Assembly (NCBI GenBank): GCA_910575035.1
Contig: CAJTDL010000001.1
Coordinates: forward strand, 124,001 to 188,000
Source of the DNA: Lachnospiraceae bacterium
GTDB taxonomy: Bacteria > Bacillota > Clostridia > Lachnospirales > Lachnospiraceae
DNA: 64,000 nucleotides
Reading direction: 5' to 3'
The notes below the pieces were generated by a model. That model searched no databases and had not been told where the DNA came from. It saw only the letters and a program-made list of their open reading frames with translations. The position numbers and the translations under genes are program-made. Of the stretch, positions 44,657-53,265 are shown piece after piece; the stretch's first letter is position 1, and each line of letters starts with the position of its first letter.

Positions 44657-45565
44657 GTGAAATTTACTAAGATGCATGGGATAGGGAATGATTATGTCTA
44701 TGTGGACTGTACCAAGAAGGTTTTGGCTAATCCGCAGGAGGTGGCAAGGATTGTCAGTGACAGGCATTTTGGGATTGGGTCGGATGGGCTGATACTGATC
44801 AATCCCTCTGAGAAGGTAGATTTTGAGATGGCTATGTACAATGCGGATGGTTCGCGGGCAGAAATGTGCGGGAATGGGATTCGGTGCGTAGCAAAGTATG
44901 TATATGATTATGGCCTGACGGATAAGACGGAAATCCGTATAGAAACATTAGGGGGGATAAAGAAGCTGGAACTGACAGTGGAGTCGGCGTCTTCCCAAAA
45001 GGGAGGCGGATTCCCAAAGGAAAACCCAGAGAGGGGCAGGGTATCTAAGGTAAAAGTGGATATGGGGGCGCCTGAGCTTTTGGCGGAGAGGATTCCAGTG
45101 GCAGTGGACTGCAGGCAGGCGGTGGATGTGCCGCTGCAGGTGGAAGGGAAAAGCTACCAGATGACCTGCGTTTCCATGGGAAACCCACATTGCGTGGTTT
45201 TTCTGGAAGAGGATGTAAGGGGGCTGGATTTGGAGAAAATTGGGCCGGCATTTGAGAATCATCCCTGTTTTCCTAAGAGGGTAAATACAGAGTTTGTAAA
45301 TGTATTGGATGAACATACCCTGCGTATGCGGGTGTGGGAGAGGGGAAGCGGGGAGACATTGGCCTGCGGTACGGGAGCCTGCGCTACGGCGGTGGCTGCT
45401 GTGCTGAACCATAAGACAGAAGGGGAAGTGACAGTGCAGCTTCTAGGGGGGGATTTGCAAATTTCCTGGGGAGGGGGAGATTCCCCCGTGTATATGACAG
45501 GGGGCGCTGCCACGGTATTTGAAGGGGAAATATTGCTTGGGGAGGGGGCTATTGGCTTAGGATAG
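44657..45565 (+). CDS. dapF: Diaminopimelate epimerase
   Basis: DapF converts LL- to meso-diaminopimelate for peptidoglycan and lysine. The two catalytic cysteines are in MCGNGIRC (near residue 75) and LACGTGACA (near 240). [16 protein letters not shown] at the start and [11 protein letters not shown] in the middle are typical. At 302 residues it is slightly longer than usual (275) because of a polar insert near residues 112-130 ([18 protein letters not shown]). The start is GTG 44657 with AAGAAGG upstream. It precedes dapL by 132 nt; together they form the DapL variant of the DAP pathway. Confidence 0.95.
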   Translation: MKFTKMHGIGNDYVYVDCTKKVLANPQEVARIVSDRHFGIGSDGLILINPSEKVDFEMAMYNADGSRAEMCGNGIRCVAKYVYDYGLTDKTEIRIETLGGIKKLELTVESASSQKGGGFPKENPERGRVSKVKVDMGAPELLAERIPVAVDCRQAVDVPLQVEGKSYQMTCVSMGNPHCVVFLEEDVRGLDLEKIGPAFENHPCFPKRVNTEFVNVLDEHTLRMRVWERGSGETLACGTGACATAVAAVLNHKTEGEVTVQLLGGDLQISWGGGDSPVYMTGGAATVFEGEILLGEGAIGLG

Positions 45566-45697
45566 CTAGCCACCCCCTGCCTGACAGTCAATACACCCTT
45601 TAAGTTACTGATTTAGTTTATGAACAGAAAGCTAAGGAATCGAAACCTACAGGCATAGCAGCTAACATTATATTAATATGGAAAAGAGGAGGACTCT

Positions 45698-46912
45698 ATG
45701 TTCAAGATCAACGATAATTATCAAAAGCTCCCAGGAAGCTATTTATTCAGTACAATTGCGAAGAAAGTGGCAGCTTATACCCAGGCGAATCCAAAGAAGG
45801 ATATTATCCGCCTGGGGATCGGTGATGTGACCCAGCCCCTTGCGCCTGCGGTGATCAATGCTATGCATAAGGCAGTGGATGAAATGGCGGATGCAGCCAC
45901 ATTCCGTGGATATGCGCCGGATTTGGGGTATGAGTTTTTGCGGAATGCCATTGCAGAACATGATTATAAGGCACGGGGATGCGATATTGAGCCAGGTGAG
46001 ATTTTTGTTTCTGATGGGGCAAAGAGTGATTCCGCCAATATCCAGGAGATTTTTGCCCAGGATAACAAGATTGCAGTCTGCGACCCGGTGTATCCGGTGT
46101 ATGTGGATTCCAATGTAATGTCCGGGAGGACTGGGACTTATGATGCAGTAAGCGGGACATGGAGCGATGTAGTCTATATGCCATGCACCATGGAGAATCA
46201 GTTTGCGCCGGAATTTCCGAAGGAGACGCCAGACATTATCTATCTGTGCCTGCCTAATAATCCGACAGGGACTACGATTACAAAAAGCCAGCTCCAGGAA
46301 TGGGTGGATTATGCAAATAAAGTGGGGGCTGTGATCATTTATGATGGAGCCTATGAAGCTTATATCTCAGAAGGGGATGTAGCCCATTCTATTTACGAAT
46401 GCGAAGGAGCCAGGACGTGTGCCATTGAATTGAAGAGCTTTTCTAAAAATGCAGGGTTTACAGGGGTCCGCCTGGGATATACAGTAGTACCGAAGGATTT
46501 GAAATGCGGTGAGGCTTCCCTGCATGGTATGTGGGCACGGCGCCACGGCACAAAGTTCAATGGAGCCCCCTATATTGTGCAGAGGGCCGGAGAGGCTGTT
46601 TACAGCCCGGAAGGGAAAGCGCAGCTGAAGGAACAAGTGGCTTATTATATGAAGAATGCCTCTGCGATCAAGTCAGGGCTGCAGGAAGCGGGGTATACGG
46701 TATTTGGCGGGGTGAACGCACCATATATCTGGCTGAAGACGCCGGATAAGATGACGTCATGGGATTTTTTTGACTATTTGCTGGAACAGGCGAATGTGGT
46801 GGGGACGCCAGGATCTGGATTTGGGCCAAGCGGAGAAGGGTATTTCAGGCTGACAGCATTTGGAAGCTATGAGAATACATTGAAGGCATTGGAGCGGATC
46901 AGGAAGGTATAA
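45698..46912 (+). CDS. dapL: LL-diaminopimelate aminotransferase
   Basis: DapL makes LL-diaminopimelate directly from tetrahydrodipicolinate and glutamate, bypassing the acylated DapDCE steps. A 404-residue PLP-dependent class I/II aminotransferase: KLPGSYLFSTIAKKV and RLGIGDVTQPLAPAV at the start, SDGAKSDSANIQE, LCLPNNPTGTT, and the PLP lysine in ELKSFSKNAGFTGVRLGY (near residue 250). C-terminal TPGSGFGPSGEGYFRLTAFG is characteristic. RBS GAGGAGG. It pairs functionally with dapF upstream. A terminator follows at 46970. Confidence 0.96.
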   Translation: MFKINDNYQKLPGSYLFSTIAKKVAAYTQANPKKDIIRLGIGDVTQPLAPAVINAMHKAVDEMADAATFRGYAPDLGYEFLRNAIAEHDYKARGCDIEPGEIFVSDGAKSDSANIQEIFAQDNKIAVCDPVYPVYVDSNVMSGRTGTYDAVSGTWSDVVYMPCTMENQFAPEFPKETPDIIYLCLPNNPTGTTITKSQLQEWVDYANKVGAVIIYDGAYEAYISEGDVAHSIYECEGARTCAIELKSFSKNAGFTGVRLGYTVVPKDLKCGEASLHGMWARRHGTKFNGAPYIVQRAGEAVYSPEGKAQLKEQVAYYMKNASAIKSGLQEAGYTVFGGVNAPYIWLKTPDKMTSWDFFDYLLEQANVVGTPGSGFGPSGEGYFRLTAFGSYENTLKALERIRKV

Positions 46913-46969
46913 TTTAAAATAATAATTATTATATCGGCAGATAATTTTCTAAAATAAAGGAGCATTTCC

Positions 46970-47012
46970 AAAAAGCCAGACTCAAATTGCACAAATTTGG
47001 CCTGGCTTTTTT
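46970..47012 (+). terminator. Terminator after dapL
   Basis: AAAAAGCCAG (46970-46979) pairs with CTGGCTTTTT (47002-47011), enclosing a 22-nt loop with a secondary stem, and a T6 tail. Confidence 0.75.
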
Positions 47013-47019
47013 ATATGAT

Positions 47020-47058
47020 TTTACCAAAATTAAAGTATTTTACTAAAATTTTAGTAAA
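47020..47058. promoter_or_regulatory. Palindromic operator, one perfect and one degenerate site
   Basis: TTTACTAAAATTTTAGTAAA (47039-47058) is a perfect 20-bp palindrome ending 5 bp before the -35 box of the glycanase operon. A degenerate copy (TTTACCAAAATTAAAGTATT, 15 of 20 identical) abuts it at 47020-47039. Likely bound by a dimeric repressor or activator; the regulator is not in the window. Confidence 0.7.
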
Positions 47059-47063
47059 TATAC

Positions 47064-47092
47064 TTGAGAAAAATCCTGAAAGCATTTAAAAT
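47064..47092 (+). promoter_or_regulatory. Sigma-A promoter of the glycanase operon
   Basis: TTGAGA (47064-47069), 17-bp spacer, TAAAAT (47087-47092). It leaves a leader of about 130 nt to the ATG at 47230. Confidence 0.65.
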
Positions 47093-47229
47093 AGAAAATA
47101 AGAGATGGTGAGACGGAAAAGATGCTTCTGCCTGGCGTGATTGCCTATTGCCCAAAGGTTTTTGGCCAGCAGCAGAATCGTATGCAGAAAAGAAAGCCAG
47201 GCTCTAAATATATGAAAAGGAGAGAGGAC

Positions 47230-50200
47230 ATGATGAGAGGATTGAGAAAATGTGTAAGTGCAGTTACAGCAGCCGCAATGCTTTTTACCTCTGTTCTGCC
47301 AGCCAGCGGCCTTAGCCTGACGGCTTATGCTGCTGGAACGGAAAACATGGCAGCAGCTGTCGACACAAGCGTGCGTTTGCTCCCAAGCCAGGTATCCCCG
47401 TTTAATGATACAGACGGAGACGGGCTGGGCGAGTTCCAGGGCTGGGGCACGTCCCTTTGCTGGTGGGCAAACAGGCTGGGCTACAGCGAGCAGATGACAA
47501 ACCAGGCAGCAGAGGCCTTCTTTGGCGACAATGGGCTGGATATGAACATTGGGCGCTATAATATCGGGGGCGGAGATAATGTTGGGGAAGTGGCGCCGGT
47601 TACCCCGAATGAAAAAGCGCAATTTTATGATTTAGAGACAGAGGGCAGGACGCCCACATATGCCGGAACCAGCATGACAATTTCAGAAGAAAGCAGGATG
47701 GCAGAGGCGACTTTTGCATTTACAGATGCAGATTTTGGCTTCGGCCAGGGGCAGAAGGTTGGCAGCTTTAAAGTGATTGGGTATGTGAACGCTTTGGACG
47801 GTGCGGGGGATACAGGCTCAGGCAATGGCGACAATCTGCGTTATACCGTAAATGTTCCGGAAGCAGGCAGCTATACGGTGAAGATGCTGTTGTTCCATGA
47901 GAGCAATTCTGACCGTGACGCGGCAGTCCGGGTCAATGATGAAACGGATTATACGATTGACAATGCAGCCATCCAAAATGGGAAGATTGCAACTTCTGGA
48001 TCTAAATCCTTGTTCGTGGCTACGATTCCCAATGTGGTTTTGAAGGCAGGAGAAAATACTGTTAATGTGGCAGGGGCAACAGGATGGCTGATGGATTATG
48101 TGAAGATGCTTGTTGTGAAATCCGGGGATGAAGGCATTGTGCAGAGTGAGGATTTTCTCCATGCTCCCCATATCCAGCGTTCTGATTCCGCAATTCCCGG
48201 ATATTGGAAGGATGTTACCAAGATTGAACTGACAGAGGATAAGACGATTGAATGGTACAATGAGCGGTTTACGCGTGTGGATCAGGAATGCGGCTATGCC
48301 TGGAATTATGACTGGGACAAAGACAAGAACCAGATGAATGTCTTAAAGGCAGCCCAAAAAGCCAGCGGAGAAGACTTTATTGCAGAGGCATTTTCCAATT
48401 CCCCGCCTTATTTTATGACCTACAGCGGATGCAGCTCAGGAAATACGGATGCCAGCAAGGATAACCTGCGGGCAGATTCCTATAAGGCATTTGCGGCTTA
48501 CATGGCGGATGTGATCGTGCATTGGGCAGAGGAAGGCGTTGTAGACTTCCAGAGCGCGACGCCAATGAATGAGCCATATACCAATTACTGGGGCGCAAAC
48601 AGCGCAAAACAGGAAGGGTGCCATTTTGACCAGGGCAATTCTGAGTCAAAGATCATCGAGGAATTTTACGCAGCAATGCAGGAAAATATTGCCAAGATGT
48701 CAGATGGCCCTGCAAAAGAGGCTATGAAAAATATGGTATATTCCGGCACGGATGAGACCAGCATTGATACAGCCATTACTTCCTACAATGCGCTGTCAAC
48801 TGCAGCAAAGAATATTGTGTCTAGGATTGATACCCATACATACAGCGGCTCTAAGCGCGAGGAACTGAGCGCCCTGGCGGAGGCGCAGGGAAAGAACCTG
48901 TGGATGTCTGAGATTGACGGCGCTTCTGAAGCAGGGACAAATGCAGGGGAAATGACAGCTGCTTTGGGCTTTGCAGGCCAGATTATGAGGGATGTGAACG
49001 GGCTGCGGTGCTCTGCATGGATTATGTGGAACGCAGTTGACCTGAATGTGGATGTAAACAATGAGTTTGACGCCGATACGATTGAAGATCTGCTGACAAA
49101 GTTGAACGATGCAGGTGAAGTAATGTACAACCCGGAAAAAGGCTTCTGGGGCATTGCAATCGGCGACCACAACAATCAGGAGCTTGTGCTGACCAAGAAG
49201 TACGAAGCCCTTGGGCAGTTCACCAGGTATATCCGCCCAGGTTATGCTATTATGGGTTCTGATAACAGCAATACATTAGTTGCTTATGACCCGAAGGAGC
49301 AGAAGGCAGTGATCGTAGTGCGGAATACCTCTGATGCAGACAGGACATGGGAATTTGACCTGGAAGAGTTTAAGGCTATGGGCAGCAAGATTTCTGCATA
49401 CCGCACCAGCGGCTCAAAAGCAGATGGGGAAAAATGGGCAGACGTATCCGCGGCAGATAACATTGTGCCAAATACCGAAGACAAGAGCTTTACAGCAACC
49501 CTGAAGGGCAATTCTGTTACTACTTATATTGTAGAAGGCGTAGAATACGACAAAGAATATGCGGATAATTTTGCATTCGAAAAAGAGCTGCAGCGTGAAG
49601 TAATGAAAGATGCAGTGGAAAAGGTTGCATTGGATACCAGCATGGTAACCGGAAGCGAACCATGGAATGGCAACCAGTCTAACGGCGTCCAGAATGTAGT
49701 GGATGGAAATTATTCCAGCTTCTTTGACGGCGTAACAAAAGGTTGGGTGCAGATTGACTTAGGCAAGGAAGTAAATATCGGAGCCTTTGGGTATGCGCCC
49801 AGGGCAGGCTATACAAACAGGTGTATAGGCGCATCCTTCTATGGCTCCAATGATGGGCAGGAATGGACGTCCTTATATACAATTTCAGAGTCTCCAGCAG
49901 CCGGCCAGGCTACGATGGTTTACTCTAACCAGTTTAAGTCAGGCAATACCAGCTTCCGTTATGTGAAGTATGCAGTGCCTGAGGATGACAGCAGCGCAAA
50001 CTGCAACATTGCTGAGATTGAAGTATATAAGCTGAAGGATGGATTCCAATTCCCAGAGACCCTGCAGGATTGGATCAATTATTACGAAGGCAAGACAGAA
50101 GGCCGCAAGTATTCAGAGGCCACACAGGCTGCCTATAATACAGCCTTGGAAGCAGCAAAGGCTTTGGTAAGCTCCACAGATGAGAAAGCTAAGACAACCG

Positions 50201-53151
50201 CACGGAATAACCTGGTAAAGGCTTACCGTGCATTAAAGGAAATCATTACTTACAATTCCTTCTCCGGCGTAGACGGTGGGGAGATCCGTGATACGAATGG
50301 GGAAGTAATCCAGGCACATGGCGGCCAGATCCAGCAGATCAAGGATTATGACTTGAATGGGGACGGCCAGATTACAGCAGACGATACATTCTGGTATTGG
50401 ATTGGTGAGGATAAGACAAATGATTACCGTCCATGCCCAGGCGTCCATGTATATATTTCCAAAGATTTATACAACTGGGAAGACAAGGGATGCGTATTAA
50501 GGACTGTTCCCAATTGGGAAACATTTACAACAGACGAGTACTTCACAAGCCTTTACGGCAATATGCCAGAGGAGCAGCAGGAGGCAGTTTACGGCGACCT
50601 TTGGACGGATAATAATTCTTCCAGCAGTGGGTGCGTGATTGAGCGTCCAAAGATGATCTACAATGATAAGACAAAGAAATATGTGATTTGGTTCCATGCA
50701 GACGGGCAGACGCCAGATGCAGACGCAGACAGCAACTACGCAAAGGCAAAGGCTGGCGTGGCAGTTTCTGACAGCCCATTTGGGCCGTTCCAGCTCCAGG
50801 GCAGCTATCTGCTGAACTATGATGCAGATGCAGACCATGGGTTTGACAATGAAGTAGGCGGCCATGTACGTGACATGAACCTGTTTAAGGATGATGACGG
50901 CACAGGGTATGTGATCTATTCCTCCGATGGAAACCAGACACTGCATATCGCAAAATTAAATGATGAATATACCAATGTGGCACAGCCAGACAACAGCAAA
51001 GCAGAACAGGGCGTAGGCAAAGACTTTACCAGGAACTTTATTGATGCTTCCAGGGAGGCACCAGCAATGTTCAAGTACAACGGAAAATATTATATCATCA
51101 CTTCCGGATGTACTGGATGGTCTCCAAACCGGGCAAGCTATGCCGTTGCCGACCATCCAATGGGGCCATGGACTACCATGGGCGATCCTTGTACAGACAG
51201 CAATGGGGCTTCCACAACTTACAATACCCAGAGTACCTGCGTATTTCCAGTAGACGCGGCAAAAGGCCAGTTCATTTATATGGGCGACCGTTGGAGGAAT
51301 CCAGATACAGGCGGTTCCTTAAGGGATTCCAGGTATGTATGGCTTCCGGTAGAATTCCTTTCTGGGAACCAGATTGCGCTGCGCCGCTATTCTGACTGGG
51401 ATCTGAGCGTATTCGACAGCATCAAGCCATTTGAAATTAAGACAGAGCTTCCAGAAATGGCAGCTTCTGTGGCAGCCTTGAAGGAAGCACTGCCAAGCTC
51501 CGTTAGCATCCAGTATGTAGGGGAAACAGCCACACAGAACGTAAAAGTAACCTGGAGTGGCCTCCCAGAAGAGTCCGGCAGCAGCCTGGGCACAGTAAAT
51601 GTGACAGGGACACTGGAAAATGGGCGTACCTTTACACAGTCCGTAGGGCTGTACAATGAGAAGATGATCTACTTCTTTGACTGCTATGCAGGGGATTCTG
51701 AATCCTCCTACCTGAACCAGGTAAAGGCGGCCTTGAAGGATAAGCTCCGCAATACCAGCCCAGACCAGGCTTATTCCGCAGAAAATAAGGCAGGGTATAC
51801 CGGAACATTCGGCGTAGACTTTGGCGGAAAGAGCGAAGGGACGGATATCTGGTCCAGAGGCTATTGGGCAGAGAGTAATAAGAACATTGACTATGCGTTT
51901 GATCTGAAGGCTGGGAAATATATTGTTTCCACCGGCTATCAGGAATGGTGGAACACCAGCAGGGCAACCAGGATCACAGTAAGTTCTGATGTGGATGGTG
52001 TTGTGCAGACACATAACTTTACCCTTGCCAGCACAGCTACCAACCAGCAGGAAGATGTCAGCTTTACCCTGAACCATGATGCGAAGGTAACTGTAAGCGT
52101 CAGCAAGACAGGAAGCTCTGATCCGGTTTTGAGCTGGATTGCGATGATTCAGGAAGAGGAATTTGTGGAAGTGTCTGACAAGTCACAGTTAAATGCCACA
52201 ATCAGCCAGGCAGAACAGCTGAAAGAGGATGGCTATACAAGTGCAAGCTGGGCAGCGGTTGCATCCGCCCTTGCATCCGCCAAGAAGGTACAGTCCGATA
52301 TTCTTGCAGAACAGGCAACGGTAGATGATGCAAATGAAGCACTCAAGAAGGCAATTGAGGGACTGAAGACAGTGAAAGCCCTTTTGGAAGAAGGGATTGC
52401 TGCAAATACAGTGGCAGATTCTGAAAAAGATAAGTATACAGCGGACAGTTGGTCATTTTACCAGTCCATATTAAAAGAGGCAAAGGATCTTTTGGCTCAG
52501 GCAAGCTTTACAGAAGCAGAGGCAAAGCGGGCAGTGAAATCCCTCCAGGATGCAAAATCCACACTGGAGAAGAAGCCAGCTACACCGCCAGCCAAGAAGA
52601 ACCAGAGCATCCAGTATACGAAGTCTTATAAGAAGGCATATGGGAACAAAGCCTTCAACCTGAATGCCAAAGTGAAGACAGGCAATGGCAGATTAAGCTA
52701 TAAGACCTCCAATAAGAAAGTGGCAACTGTTTCCAGCAGCGGAAAGGTAACCATTAAGGGAACTGGTTACTGCACGATTACTATAACGGCAGCAGCTACC
52801 AGCACATACAACAAAAAGTCTGTTACGGTTGCTTTGAGAGTGGCGCCGAAACGCGCGGCTTTAAGCAGCACTAAGGCTGTAAAGGGCAAGAAGCTGACTG
52901 TGAAGTGGAAGAAGGATTCCAGGGCAACCGGATATCAGATTCAGTATTGCCTGAAGAAGAATTTCTCCGGCGCTAAGAAAGTTACAATTAAGAAAGCCTC
53001 AACAGTATCCACCACCATTAAGAAGCTGAAAGCAAGCAAGAAATATTATGTGCGTATCCGTGCTTATAAGACGGTAAAGATCAGCAATAAGAGCACAAAT
53101 CTCTTTGGTGACTGGAGTACAGTAAAGACTACCAGCAAGATTAAGAAATAA
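47230..53151 (+). CDS. Secreted GH30 + GH43 bifunctional galactan-degrading enzyme
   Basis: A 1973-residue exported enzyme. Signal peptide (1-36); GH30 barrel (about 48-760) with acid/base Glu448 (PMNEPYTNYW) and nucleophile Glu561 (LWMSEIDG); a carbohydrate-binding module inserted in the barrel (about 142-298); CBM32/F5-8C (about 797-934); FIVAR (941-1004); GH43 domain resembling subfamily 24 (about 1012-1392: HGGQIQQ, DTFWYWIGEDK, ERPKMIYND); Ig-like (1402-1478); CBM-like (1478-1642); two FIVAR (1650-1790); Big_2 (1791-1873); lysine-rich FN3-like (1875-1973). GH30 beta-1,6-galactanase plus GH43_24 beta-1,3-galactosidase would attack arabinogalactan; substrate inferred from family. A calcium-loop-like DLNGDGQITADD lies inside the GH43. 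ATG 47230 follows AAGGAG. First gene of the operon. Confidence 0.88.
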   Translation: MMRGLRKCVSAVTAAAMLFTSVLPASGLSLTAYAAGTENMAAAVDTSVRLLPSQVSPFNDTDGDGLGEFQGWGTSLCWWANRLGYSEQMTNQAAEAFFGDNGLDMNIGRYNIGGGDNVGEVAPVTPNEKAQFYDLETEGRTPTYAGTSMTISEESRMAEATFAFTDADFGFGQGQKVGSFKVIGYVNALDGAGDTGSGNGDNLRYTVNVPEAGSYTVKMLLFHESNSDRDAAVRVNDETDYTIDNAAIQNGKIATSGSKSLFVATIPNVVLKAGENTVNVAGATGWLMDYVKMLVVKSGDEGIVQSEDFLHAPHIQRSDSAIPGYWKDVTKIELTEDKTIEWYNERFTRVDQECGYAWNYDWDKDKNQMNVLKAAQKASGEDFIAEAFSNSPPYFMTYSGCSSGNTDASKDNLRADSYKAFAAYMADVIVHWAEEGVVDFQSATPMNEPYTNYWGANSAKQEGCHFDQGNSESKIIEEFYAAMQENIAKMSDGPAKEAMKNMVYSGTDETSIDTAITSYNALSTAAKNIVSRIDTHTYSGSKREELSALAEAQGKNLWMSEIDGASEAGTNAGEMTAALGFAGQIMRDVNGLRCSAWIMWNAVDLNVDVNNEFDADTIEDLLTKLNDAGEVMYNPEKGFWGIAIGDHNNQELVLTKKYEALGQFTRYIRPGYAIMGSDNSNTLVAYDPKEQKAVIVVRNTSDADRTWEFDLEEFKAMGSKISAYRTSGSKADGEKWADVSAADNIVPNTEDKSFTATLKGNSVTTYIVEGVEYDKEYADNFAFEKELQREVMKDAVEKVALDTSMVTGSEPWNGNQSNGVQNVVDGNYSSFFDGVTKGWVQIDLGKEVNIGAFGYAPRAGYTNRCIGASFYGSNDGQEWTSLYTISESPAAGQATMVYSNQFKSGNTSFRYVKYAVPEDDSSANCNIAEIEVYKLKDGFQFPETLQDWINYYEGKTEGRKYSEATQAAYNTALEAAKALVSSTDEKAKTTARNNLVKAYRALKEIITYNSFSGVDGGEIRDTNGEVIQAHGGQIQQIKDYDLNGDGQITADDTFWYWIGEDKTNDYRPCPGVHVYISKDLYNWEDKGCVLRTVPNWETFTTDEYFTSLYGNMPEEQQEAVYGDLWTDNNSSSSGCVIERPKMIYNDKTKKYVIWFHADGQTPDADADSNYAKAKAGVAVSDSPFGPFQLQGSYLLNYDADADHGFDNEVGGHVRDMNLFKDDDGTGYVIYSSDGNQTLHIAKLNDEYTNVAQPDNSKAEQGVGKDFTRNFIDASREAPAMFKYNGKYYIITSGCTGWSPNRASYAVADHPMGPWTTMGDPCTDSNGASTTYNTQSTCVFPVDAAKGQFIYMGDRWRNPDTGGSLRDSRYVWLPVEFLSGNQIALRRYSDWDLSVFDSIKPFEIKTELPEMAASVAALKEALPSSVSIQYVGETATQNVKVTWSGLPEESGSSLGTVNVTGTLENGRTFTQSVGLYNEKMIYFFDCYAGDSESSYLNQVKAALKDKLRNTSPDQAYSAENKAGYTGTFGVDFGGKSEGTDIWSRGYWAESNKNIDYAFDLKAGKYIVSTGYQEWWNTSRATRITVSSDVDGVVQTHNFTLASTATNQQEDVSFTLNHDAKVTVSVSKTGSSDPVLSWIAMIQEEEFVEVSDKSQLNATISQAEQLKEDGYTSASWAAVASALASAKKVQSDILAEQATVDDANEALKKAIEGLKTVKALLEEGIAANTVADSEKDKYTADSWSFYQSILKEAKDLLAQASFTEAEAKRAVKSLQDAKSTLEKKPATPPAKKNQSIQYTKSYKKAYGNKAFNLNAKVKTGNGRLSYKTSNKKVATVSSSGKVTIKGTGYCTITITAAATSTYNKKSVTVALRVAPKRAALSSTKAVKGKKLTVKWKKDSRATGYQIQYCLKKNFSGAKKVTIKKASTVSTTIKKLKASKKYYVRIRAYKTVKISNKSTNLFGDWSTVKTTSKIKK

Positions 53152-53169
53152 TAAAAGAAAATAAAAGGT

Positions 53170-53207
53170 AATTCATGGAGGCGGGTTTTCCCGCCTTTCC
53201 ATGAATT
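53170..53207 (+). promoter_or_regulatory. Long intercistronic hairpin
   Basis: A 16-bp stem with a 2-nt bulge (AATTCATGGAGGCGGG, TTTT loop, CCCGCC-TT-TCCATGAATT). There is no T-run after it (GCAGCC follows), so it more likely processes or stabilises mRNA between the two large genes, or attenuates, than fully terminates. Confidence 0.6.
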
Positions 53208-53265
53208 GCAGCCCTATGTTGTTCGTTTATGATGCAACATAAAATCGGGGAAAGGAAGGAACCAT

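Noticed and set aside
45566-45697. T-box or lysine riboswitch before dapL
   Set aside because: The 132-nt gap shows no T-box motif, specifier structure or terminator.
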